From an uncultured Oscillospiraceae bacterium (lineage in GTDB: Bacteria; Bacillota; Clostridia; Oscillospirales; Acutalibacteraceae), in contig CATXDC010000047.1 of assembly GCA_958366985.1 (NCBI GenBank), positions 1-5,311 on the forward strand: a stretch of DNA of 5,311 nt. Reading direction: 5' to 3'. Each line of letters starts with the position of its first letter. Within the stretch, counting starts at the first letter, position 1. The notes beneath the pieces are model-generated. The model saw only the letters and a program-made list of their open reading frames with translations, was not told the origin of the DNA and did not search any database. The position numbers and the translations under genes are program-made. Below, one piece after another: positions 1-4,710 of this stretch.

Positions 1-28
1 CTTGTCGCTTAATTTTTGGCGCTTTTGT

Positions 29-56
29 CTATTGACTTTTCATAGCTGGTCTCCTC
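29..56 (-). other. Strong ribosome binding site followed by a 5-codon frame
   Basis: On the minus strand GAGGAG (51-56) sits 7 bases before an ATG (41-43), which is excellent spacing. The frame reads Met-Lys-Ser-Gln and then TAG (29-31). Beyond the TAG the same frame stays open to the window edge and is basic (Thr-Lys-Ala-Pro-Lys-Ile-Lys-Arg-Gln). It could be the start of a leftward gene disabled by a nonsense codon, a leader peptide, or chance. A second short minus-strand frame (MKGEETSYEKSIDKSAKN, then stop) overlaps it but has no good ribosome binding site. Nothing identifies a product. Confidence 0.2.
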
Positions 57-72
57 GCCTTTCATTTTACCA

Positions 73-312
73 CTATTCCCTATAAAATGCAAGATGGCCG
101 CAGCTGCGACCATCTTGTTTCTTATTAAATCCGTTCATTACTTCAGGTCTGAACGGCAACGTTATTTTGAATGCCTGTTCGGTTACCTCAAGCTTATGCT
201 TAACCGAACTGTTCTTATAGGAGTCCGCAATTTTCATCAGTCCGGTGCCGTCCGTTTCAACTATCATCGCCTTTATTCGTTCAGCAGATGTTGAACATAC
301 CGAACGGAACAA
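73..312 (-). pseudogene. C-terminal fragment resembling AlbA_2/RecG-like ATP-binding (AAA_4, HATPase_c_4) proteins
   Basis: The 79-codon frame has a Gly-Thr-Gly-Leu at residues 22-25 followed by a segment ending FKITLPF (residues 48-54). This order, a GTG(I/L) motif then about 25 residues then F(K/R)ITLP, is what I recall for the C-terminal end of the proteins annotated as putative ATP-dependent DNA helicase RecG-related or AlbA_2 transcriptional regulators, which are normally 400-500 residues long. Only the last fraction is present. The only start for the full frame is a TTG; an internal ATG at 265-267 has a weak AAAGG before it. The last residues (about 66-74) are encoded by the hairpin at 90-117, as if an original stop was lost by a small indel. 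I read it as a decayed remnant. The family call rests on memory of motifs, not a search. Confidence 0.5.
90..117. terminator. Near-perfect 28-base hairpin, probable bidirectional intrinsic terminator
   Basis: The outer arms CAAGATGG (90-97) and CCATCTTG (110-117) are perfect complements. The centre (99-108) is the palindrome CGCAGCTGCG, with a single C/A mismatch between the two stems. On the plus strand it is followed by TTTCTTATT, on the minus strand by CATTTTAT. It lies within the end of the leftward remnant frame and probably once terminated that gene. Confidence 0.6.
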
Positions 313-419
313 ATGGCAACCGATAATTCGACAAATAATGCAAATAAAAGAAACTCTCCCATAAAGCGCACCTGCAATAAGGTCAACTTTTGAGAGAGTT
401 TCATTTCTTGATGGCTCAT
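273..419 (-). CDS. Possible 48-residue hydrophobic small protein, doubtful
   Basis: A minus-strand ATG at 417-419 opens 48 codons ending in TAA at 273-275; a second ATG lies at 402-404. The middle is hydrophobic (MGEFLLFALFVELSVAI), enough for one membrane segment. Its stop is 5 bases before the ATG at 265-267 of the neighbouring remnant frame. Against it: the ribosome binding site is poor (GGGG only 3 bases from the ATG), the frame runs through the terminator-like inverted repeat at 350-402, and a 48-codon open frame is not rare by chance. No family is recognised. Confidence 0.18.
   Translation of the reverse strand: MSHQEMKLSQKLTLLQVRFMGEFLLFALFVELSVAICSVRYVQHLLNE
341..402 (-). terminator. 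Intrinsic terminator downstream of the lipoprotein cluster
   Basis: Read leftwards, GAAACTCTC (402-394) and GAGAGTTTC (358-350) form a perfect 9-base-pair stem with a 35-base loop, followed directly by TTTTATTT. It lies 40 bases past the stop of the last lipoprotein gene (442-444), so it is well placed to end the leftward operon. The long loop makes it less typical than a compact terminator. Confidence 0.5.
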
Positions 420-441
420 TTACCCCAAACGATAATTCAAA

Positions 442-1191
442 TTACCGTAATGGCATACTGTCGGCGCGCCAGCCTTGTTCTGTTTTAACAAAACTGTAAT
501 CGGCATATTCCTTTTCATACTCATCATCTTTGGCTGAATCATAAATCGGTTCTTCACCAATATTGACATGCCAAGTTGTACGTTTCAGAACGATTCGGTC
601 ATCAGTTTTGTCTGTCACTTGATATTCAGTTTTCACTACTGATGTATCACCACCGCCGCTGACAGCTCCGATCCACAGAGCACCATCGTAAGAGTATATT
701 CTGCTTGCTGCATCAGCTATCAATTCATCTGCTTTTTCATGGGTAAATACATCAAGCAGTGCTTTATAAAAGCTGTCATAACTTATTCCGGTAAAATAAT
801 AACGGTAGAATTCACCTCCCGATTCTGATACATCAATGCTTGCCGATTCAGTCGATGCGCCAGTACCGTTGGGAGTCGGGAAATCACTTATTCCATAACT
901 CAGCCATAATGCCAATGATTGAGCGCGCTTATAGCAATCGCCTATCTGATCGCAACCGCTCTCTTTCAAGAAATCTGTATCAAATTCCGCCAAGGGGGTA
1001 TATTCAAACTCCGACAGCTTTGCTCGATCATATATCCCATTTTCAGTCACTGTATAGGATTCCGCTATTAATGAGTTTTCATCTGCAGATGAGCCGGAAC
1101 TGATGTTGCTGTTATCTTGAGCGCTGTTTGTACAAGAGCATAAAACAAGGCTTCCAAGTAGAACTGCAATAATGATCAAATTTCTTTTCAT
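442..1191 (-). CDS. Predicted lipoprotein, possibly IseA-like fold
   Basis: 249 residues. The N-terminus (MKRNLIIIAVLLGSLVLCSC) is a typical lipoprotein signal peptide with Cys20 as the likely lipidation site, so the mature protein should sit on the outer face of the membrane. Residues 21-45 are a Ser/Asn-rich linker. The C-terminal domain (about 85-249) has a helical start, then FYKALLDVFTHEKADELI (141-158), a YDGALWIG turn (168-175) and an antiparallel-strand-like end closing with GWRADSM. This layout recalls the IseA family of DL-endopeptidase inhibitors and other small extracellular alpha+beta domains; I regard that as a weak hint. The start is supported by AGGAGG at 1201-1206, 9 bases upstream. 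It is the last gene of the leftward cluster, 198 bases after the other lipoprotein, so it may have its own promoter. Function is unknown. Confidence 0.8.
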   Translation of the reverse strand: MKRNLIIIAVLLGSLVLCSCTNSAQDNSNISSGSSADENSLIAESYTVTENGIYDRAKLSEFEYTPLAEFDTDFLKESGCDQIGDCYKRAQSLALWLSYGISDFPTPNGTGASTESASIDVSESGGEFYRYYFTGISYDSFYKALLDVFTHEKADELIADAASRIYSYDGALWIGAVSGGGDTSVVKTEYQVTDKTDDRIVLKRTTWHVNIGEEPIYDSAKDDEYEKEYADYSFVKTEQGWRADSMPLR

Positions 1192-1389
1192 ATCAAGTAA
1201 CCTCCTAGAGCGAATAATTATGATTTCTGAAAGACGACAGCTTTGTTAGGAGCAGAATAACGTGTTGCCGAAGACAGGACTTTAGTTTTGGCGTCCACGG
1301 ATCAATATATGTAAAGTCAGCTGTTCTCAAAATTGCGGTGTTCCATTTCAGCGTTCGGTTAGGCAGATTTAGCTGCCACAGGGTACATA
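1192..1389. other. 198-base spacer, possible decayed repeat or gene fragment
   Basis: The only clear signal is the AGGAGG at 1201-1206 that serves the downstream lipoprotein. A small inverted repeat, GGCAG (1362-1366) and CTGCC (1373-1377), lies just after the stop of the upstream gene but has no T-run on either strand. On the minus strand one frame is open from inside the upstream gene to a TAG at 1205-1207 and includes FTYIDPWTPKLKS, which looks more protein-like than random spacer. Another frame gives 27 codons ending in TAA. No convincing promoter was found. The stretch may be a remnant or a multi-copy intergenic repeat; the sequence alone does not decide. Confidence 0.3.
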
Positions 1390-2166
1390 TTATTCGTCTT
1401 CTTCAATTCCTATATCCGATTCTAAGTCACTAATAATGGGAGTTTTGGAGTCAGCAACGTGCTCTTCTGAGAGAACTATTGGATTTCCTAAGAATTCGGA
1501 TAATTTGGCTTCGAAAGCAACTTTAGCACTGTTTGTGAAACCCATCTCTGCGTAAAGTTCGGCTTTTTCAGCAAGGTCAGCTGCGGTAACTCCGGCTGAG
1601 TTATAATCATCTGCTGAATGGAAGTATACCCAGCTTGGCGCGTAGATGTTTTCTCCGGAAACAATAGAGTAATCTGACGCAAATTCAGTTGTTATCGCTT
1701 TGATATCGCCAGAAAGTATAAGATCAAGCTCATCATGGGTAATCTTTATTTGCTCGTCATCTGTGTTGAGATAAACTGACAGAGCAGATTCAGCTTCATC
1801 TTTAGTTATATTAAAGTTGGAGATAAACGAAAAAATATTAGCATATTCAGTTATACTGTCAGGAGCGGTGGTATCAATAGGTGTAAATGAGTCTATCCAA
1901 CTGTTCACTTCCGTTTCATCTCTTAGACGCATCAATTCCACCGGGATATTGTCAAGTGTTCCACGGCATGGCTGATAGAATGAGCTGTGCTCATCTCCAC
2001 CTATGTCAGAGCCATCTGAAAATGGAGCAGGCATGGTTTGCGTCATTTCTCCTCTTACCGTTTCGCTGCTATTTTCAGTCTGGACTGTTGTTCCGCAGCC
2101 AGTGACCGAAGTAAACATCGAAAGCATAGCTATTACGGCAATTATTTTGTTTAATGTATTTTTCAT
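1390..2166 (-). CDS. Predicted lipoprotein of unknown function
   Basis: 258 residues. The first 24 residues form a lipoprotein signal peptide: basic start, hydrophobic core, lipobox VTGC with Cys24 as the acceptor. A low-complexity polar stretch rich in Thr, Ser and Glu follows (about 26-60). The rest is a mostly helical acidic domain (about 65-235) with the stretches EAESALSVYL, IKITHDELDLILSGD and SWVYFHSADDYNSAGV, ending in an acidic tail (EEDE). I believe similar lipoproteins occur in gut clostridia, but I cannot name a family. The start is well supported: AGGAGG at 2175-2180 is 8 bases upstream. It follows the anti-sigma-like gene by 85 bases in the same direction, so it is a likely member of the sigma-factor operon or regulon, perhaps an envelope sensor or protective protein. 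Confidence 0.82.
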   Translation of the reverse strand: MKNTLNKIIAVIAMLSMFTSVTGCGTTVQTENSSETVRGEMTQTMPAPFSDGSDIGGDEHSSFYQPCRGTLDNIPVELMRLRDETEVNSWIDSFTPIDTTAPDSITEYANIFSFISNFNITKDEAESALSVYLNTDDEQIKITHDELDLILSGDIKAITTEFASDYSIVSGENIYAPSWVYFHSADDYNSAGVTAADLAEKAELYAEMGFTNSAKVAFEAKLSEFLGNPIVLSEEHVADSKTPIISDLESDIGIEEDE

Positions 2167-2181
2167 CTCAATGTCCTCCTA

Positions 2182-2217
2182 TTTTAGTTTTGAGATTTAC
2201 CCTCTCACCAACTAAAA
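2182..2217 (-). promoter_or_regulatory. Nested inverted repeat beside the ribosome binding site of the lipoprotein gene
   Basis: TTTTAGTT (2182-2189) and AACTAAAA (2210-2217) are perfect 8-base complements; inside them GAGA (2192-2195) can pair with TCTC (2203-2206). The repeat ends one base before the AGGAGG at 2175-2180 in the leftward direction. No T-run follows it, so it is not a standard terminator. It may be an operator, a leader stem that tunes translation of the lipoprotein, or a processing site that separates its expression from the sigma/anti-sigma pair. Confidence 0.35.
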
Positions 2218-2251
2218 CAATTTATGAGAATCGCCGTTACAGCATTTGTGT

Positions 2252-2908
2252 CTATTTTTCTAAATTTGTAGCTTTTGCCAAATTCAAAAGTGACATTTTG
2301 TCGATATTGCCATTAAGAGTAAACAAGTATCCGTCCATTGTCCATACTACACCACACTCGCCATTGTTTTCGGGAATAAACGCTCCATTGCAGCCGTTGA
2401 TATTTACTTCTTCCGGAGCTCCGTATTCTGTGTTGAAATTATGTACATCACCAATTATAGTTTGCCATAGCGTAACTTTTTTCTCTCCGGACTGATATAT
2501 GGAAATGACATCTGCATCATCGCTCTGCCTTTCTGTCAGCGAAAATCCTGTTTCATACGGTAATCCATATATGCTTTCTATTTTAGTTTTATCTCCGGGA
2601 GTTCTGCTTATATATGTAACTGAATGATCCCTTTGTGCGTTGAATGTAAACCCTCCGACCGAATACCAGATACTGAATCCGGTCATCAGGAATGCCGCAA
2701 GAATTACCGCAAGCAAAGCATATCTTATGCGTCTTACAGAGAACTTCCCTGATATTTTTTGAGCCCTGGATAATGCCCGTATAGTCTGATGGCGGCGTAT
2801 TTTATAGGCTGCCGAAAAATGGTGTTTCTTCAAATCGGCAGAGTATTGTGAAAGCCGTTCATCTAATGTATTTTCGATTCCATCATATATCAAGTCATCA
2901 AGTTTCAT
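2252..2908 (-). CDS. DUF4367-type single-pass membrane protein, probable anti-sigma factor
   Basis: 218 residues from the ATG at 2906-2908. Residues 1-60 are a charged, helical cytoplasmic segment, 62-83 one transmembrane helix (YALLAVILAAFLMTGFSIWY), and 84-218 an extracellular domain. The end of that domain (TLWQT, NGCNGAFIPENNGE, CGVVWTMDGYLFTLNGN) matches the DUF4367 pattern, which in clostridia commonly sits beside ECF sigma factors. In the inferred role the cytoplasmic part holds the sigma factor and the outer domain senses an envelope signal. Cys173 and Cys185 lie outside and could form a disulfide. I prefer this ATG over the TTG at 2927-2929 because GAGG lies 8 bases upstream of it, inside the sigma gene. 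It overlaps the end of the sigma gene by 11 bases, which implies translational coupling. It has no zinc-binding anti-sigma motif. Confidence 0.8.
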   Translation of the reverse strand: MKLDDLIYDGIENTLDERLSQYSADLKKHHFSAAYKIRRHQTIRALSRAQKISGKFSVRRIRYALLAVILAAFLMTGFSIWYSVGGFTFNAQRDHSVTYISRTPGDKTKIESIYGLPYETGFSLTERQSDDADVISIYQSGEKKVTLWQTIIGDVHNFNTEYGAPEEVNINGCNGAFIPENNGECGVVWTMDGYLFTLNGNIDKMSLLNLAKATNLEK

Positions 2909-3452
2909 TGGTAATGCCTCGTTTCTCAAGATGTTTTATCAAACGCTGCCTTGCACGGAATATCTTCTGCCGAGCCTGACCCCCGGTAATTCCAAGAAGC
3001 TGTGCGATTTCAGACGGAGTAAGCTCCTTGATAAGGTAGAGGAACATTATATCATAATCATTATCTGATAAATCACGCAGTGCACGCTTGATTTCATCGG
3101 AGCTGACTTTGCTGATAATTTCCTCCTCGGTATTTTCGTCTGACTTAGCGTCAAATACCTCATCAATATCGACCGCCGGGTGGCGCTGCTTCTTTTTGAG
3201 CATATTCAGCGAAATGTTCTTCACTACTATAACAAGATAGAAACGGGTTTCGTTACAGTCTATTTCGCGTATTTTTTCAAGATGATTTATCACGCTGACA
3301 AAAGAATCCTGTACAGCGTCCTCTGCGTCCGTGCGGTTATGAAGAATATTATATGCAACGTTATACATGAGCTGCTCATTAGCTTCGTACAACGAACGGA
3401 CAAGTTCCTTGTCCGTTTCATCATTTATCATTGAAAGAAGTGCTGATAGCAT
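2898..3452 (-). CDS. ECF-type RNA polymerase sigma factor
   Basis: 184 residues, the usual size for an extracytoplasmic-function sigma factor. The sigma-2 domain covers about residues 18-90: helices around LYEANEQLMYNVAYNIL, the DAEDAVQDSFVSVI segment (42-55) typical of region 2.2, and a basic region 2.4 ending in LKKKQRH. An acidic linker (95-118) follows. Sigma-4 covers about 120-176, with the helix-turn-helix LTPSEIAQLLGITGGQARQ (144-162) and RARQRLIKHL after it. The protein directs RNA polymerase to a small set of promoters and is presumably held by the membrane protein encoded directly downstream. The start is supported by a GAGG 8 bases upstream and a stop codon in frame just before it. 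A good vegetative-type promoter lies at 3487-3515, so first transcription need not depend on the factor itself. Confidence 0.92.
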   Translation of the reverse strand: MLSALLSMINDETDKELVRSLYEANEQLMYNVAYNILHNRTDAEDAVQDSFVSVINHLEKIREIDCNETRFYLVIVVKNISLNMLKKKQRHPAVDIDEVFDAKSDENTEEEIISKVSSDEIKRALRDLSDNDYDIMFLYLIKELTPSEIAQLLGITGGQARQKIFRARQRLIKHLEKRGITNET

Positions 3453-3486
3453 TTCCCGCCCTCATTTCTTGTTGGTATTTGCTACA

Positions 3487-3515
3487 AGTATAACATCAAA
3501 CTGCTAAAAAATCAA
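3487..3515 (-). promoter_or_regulatory. Promoter of the sigma-factor operon
   Basis: On the minus strand TTGATT (3510-3515) and TATACT (3487-3492) are 17 bases apart, with a TG one base before the -10 box (extended -10). Transcription would begin near 3480, about 28 bases before the sigma-factor ATG. The -35 box overlaps the weak terminator of the upstream Xre gene. Confidence 0.6.
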
Positions 3516-3526
3516 TACTCTGTATT
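3506..3526 (-). terminator. Weak intrinsic terminator after the Xre regulator
   Basis: Read leftwards, AATAC (3526-3522), a 3-base loop, GTATT (3518-3514), then GA and six T (3511-3506). It starts 3 bases after the regulator stop codon. The AT-rich 5-base-pair stem is weak, so read-through into the sigma-factor operon is possible. Confidence 0.35.
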
Positions 3527-3528
3527 AA

Positions 3529-4140
3529 TCATCTCCACGGCAGATTATCCTGTTTATACCCCTCCAAGCTGAGTTCCAATGCCTTGACCACCTGATTAAG
3601 CATAAACTGCCTATAAGCCGCAGCAAGCACCTCTTTGCGTTTTTCATCGCCGAGGTCAACATAACTCTCCCAATCATTTTCCGAACCGGTGAACTTTTCA
3701 AAACAGCGGAACAGCGAACCGAGTACACTGGACGCTTCATCTTCTCCGCTGTAAAACGCATAATCCTCGCAAAGCTCTTTGAACAGATGATTGATTACAG
3801 ACAACTTTTCGTAGTCCCTGTTCCCCACAAGCTCTGACAAATACTCCGCAGCCTGGTCGGACAATCCCGTGAAGCCGCACACGGTTTTCAGCTTTCCTTT
3901 CCGGGCGGTCGTGTTCGTTCTGCCGATAAGGTAGTCGGCGCTTACGTTCAGCACATTCGCGATCCTCGCAAGAATTTCGATGTCAGGCATTCGCTTGTCA
4001 TTCTCATAGTAGCCCAGCGTGCTTTTAGAAATACCCACCATATCTGCGAACTGCTCGATGGTGTAGCCATGCTCCTTGCGGAGCTCTTTCAATCTTTTTC
4101 CAAACACCTGTTCGCAGGTGTTTTTTGTTTCCGGTACCAT
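3529..4140 (-). CDS. Xre-family transcriptional regulator with a long C-terminal domain
   Basis: 203 residues. Residues 13-75 are a Cro/CI-type helix-turn-helix domain: FGKRLKELRKEHGYTIEQFA, then GISKSTLGYYENDKR as the recognition part, and the typical ending PDIEILARIANVLNVSADYL. Residues 85-203 are a helical domain opening with TGLSDQAAEYL, a phrase common in regulators of clostridial integrative elements and likely used for oligomerisation or signal binding. The start is supported by GAGGAGG (4147-4153), 6 bases before the ATG. It is transcribed away from the small regulator at 4361, and the two share an intergenic region with overlapping facing promoters and several repeats. It is probably the repressor of the mobile element and of its own gene. 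There is no ImmA-like metalloprotease partner gene next to it in this window. Confidence 0.88.
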   Translation of the reverse strand: MVPETKNTCEQVFGKRLKELRKEHGYTIEQFADMVGISKSTLGYYENDKRMPDIEILARIANVLNVSADYLIGRTNTTARKGKLKTVCGFTGLSDQAAEYLSELVGNRDYEKLSVINHLFKELCEDYAFYSGEDEASSVLGSLFRCFEKFTGSENDWESYVDLGDEKRKEVLAAAYRQFMLNQVVKALELSLEGYKQDNLPWR

Positions 4141-4176
4141 AGTGTTCCTCCTCGTAATGTTATCAAAAAGACTATA

Positions 4177-4206
4177 TTTGTGGAATTACAAACGAATATC
4201 CACAAA
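4177..4206. promoter_or_regulatory. Candidate operator: perfect 8-base inverted repeat
   Basis: TTTGTGGA (4177-4184) and TCCACAAA (4199-4206) are perfect complements with a 14-base gap. The repeat ends 4 bases before the -35 box of the rightward promoter and lies in the leader of the leftward Xre gene. It could be an operator for either regulator or, as RNA, a leader hairpin of the Xre transcript, where five T follow 8 bases after the stem. Confidence 0.4.
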
Positions 4207-4210
4207 CATC

Positions 4211-4239
4211 TTGACAGACCTACCGCGAAATGATATAAT
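4211..4239 (+). promoter_or_regulatory. Perfect consensus sigma-A promoter for the small regulator
   Basis: TTGACA (4211-4216) and TATAAT (4234-4239) are separated by exactly 17 bases, with no deviation from the consensus. Transcription would start near 4246 and run right, through the opposing promoter at 4274-4302, to the gene at 4361, giving a leader of about 115 bases. So strong a promoter must normally be held in check by a repressor. Confidence 0.8.
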
Positions 4240-4251
4240 CACATCACCGCT

Positions 4252-4288
4252 CACAATAGTCATCTTTACAGCTATGATACCACAATAG
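4252..4288. repeat. Direct repeats CACAATAG, candidate operators
   Basis: CACAATAG occurs at 4252-4259 and 4281-4288, 29 bases apart start to start. One copy lies between the two predicted start sites and just downstream of the leftward start; the other lies between the -35 and -10 boxes of the leftward promoter. A repressor bound to both could block the leftward promoter and hinder the rightward one. Confidence 0.35.
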
Positions 4289-4302
4289 CGATTATATGTC
4301 AA
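4274..4302 (-). promoter_or_regulatory. Promoter of the leftward Xre gene, facing the rightward promoter
   Basis: On the minus strand TTGACA (4297-4302) and TATCAT (4274-4279) are 17 bases apart: perfect -35, 5 of 6 in the -10. Transcription would start near 4267 and run left through the rightward promoter at 4211-4239 to the Xre ATG, leaving a leader of about 127 bases. The two transcripts would be complementary over about 22 bases at their 5' ends (roughly 4246-4267). Confidence 0.7.
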
Positions 4303-4313
4303 GCGGAAATTTC

Positions 4314-4353
4314 AAACCTGAAGGTTTTTTTCTTTCAGTTTTGCGAAAGGAGG
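4314..4353 (+). promoter_or_regulatory. Leader structure before the small regulator: terminator-like hairpin and ribosome-site sequestering stem
   Basis: AAACC and GGTTT (4314-4318, 4323-4327) form a short stem with a TGAA loop, running into seven T (4325-4331), which resembles a weak intrinsic terminator. Just downstream CTTTC (4332-4336) can pair with GAAAG (4345-4349), and the preceding T-run can extend this by wobble pairs over the GGAGG of the ribosome binding site (4346-4353). The extended second stem needs the bases after the first stem, so the arrangement resembles a small attenuator. This is inference from pairing by eye. Confidence 0.3.
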
Positions 4354-4360
4354 TTCTGCA

Positions 4361-4588
4361 ATGATAACATACGAACCGTTTTGGGATTACCTCGACTGGC
4401 ATGAAATATCGACCTACACGCTGATTACCAAACATCACGTCAGCAGCAGTACGATAAACCGGCTGCGGCATAATCAGACGGTCAGCACAGCGACAATAGA
4501 CAAGCTCTGCGAAATTCTGAAATGCCCGGTCGATGATGTTATTATGTATGTCGAAAAGGCTAAATCGAGCGATTTTCGCTCTGGTTGA
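4361..4588 (+). CDS. Small Cro/CI-type helix-turn-helix regulator (HTH_26/YozG-like)
   Basis: 75 residues, nearly all one DNA-binding domain. ISTYTLITKHHVSSSTINRL (residues 16-35) holds the helix-turn-helix, and TATIDKLCEILKCPVDDVIMY (43-63) is the typical closing part of the YozG-like HTH_26 group. The length is normal for stand-alone members. The start is secured by AAAGGAGG (4346-4353), 7 bases before the ATG. It is driven by the consensus promoter at 4211 and faces away from the larger Xre gene, so it probably plays the Cro-like or antirepressor part of the pair. Such small regulators are often found just before MobV relaxase genes in mobilizable elements of gut clostridia. A compact hairpin, GAGCGA and TCGCTC (4567-4581), sits in the last codons without a T-run. 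Confidence 0.85.
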   Translation: MITYEPFWDYLDWHEISTYTLITKHHVSSSTINRLRHNQTVSTATIDKLCEILKCPVDDVIMYVEKAKSSDFRSG

Positions 4589-4710
4589 AAGCTCGACTAC
4601 ATGGCGATTCTGCCGGAATTTGCGTGTGTTCCACTCGCCGACCATACCGCAGATTTCCTTTGAAAATCATAACGGGCATTCTGCCTAATATAACGTTTTT
4701 TTAGAGGGTC

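Noticed and set aside
840..1103. 87-residue plus-strand frame
   Set aside because: It is the complement of the lipoprotein gene and shows no domain, ribosome site or sensible composition.
1488..1682. 64-residue minus-strand frame inside the 258-residue lipoprotein gene
   Set aside because: Out-of-frame shadow on the same strand of a gene with a signal peptide and a good ribosome site.
2909..2929. TTG start that would add 7 residues to the anti-sigma-like protein
   Set aside because: The ATG at 2906-2908 has a GAGG at proper distance and the usual short overlap with the sigma gene; the TTG has no such site.
4361..4588. Toxin-antitoxin pair made of the two Xre genes
   Set aside because: Both proteins are DNA-binding regulators, neither resembles a toxin, and they are divergent rather than in one operon.
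4292..4645. 117-residue minus-strand frame opposite the small regulator
   Set aside because: It is antisense to a convincing helix-turn-helix gene with its own promoter and ribosome site, has no ribosome site of its own, and its translation shows no domain.
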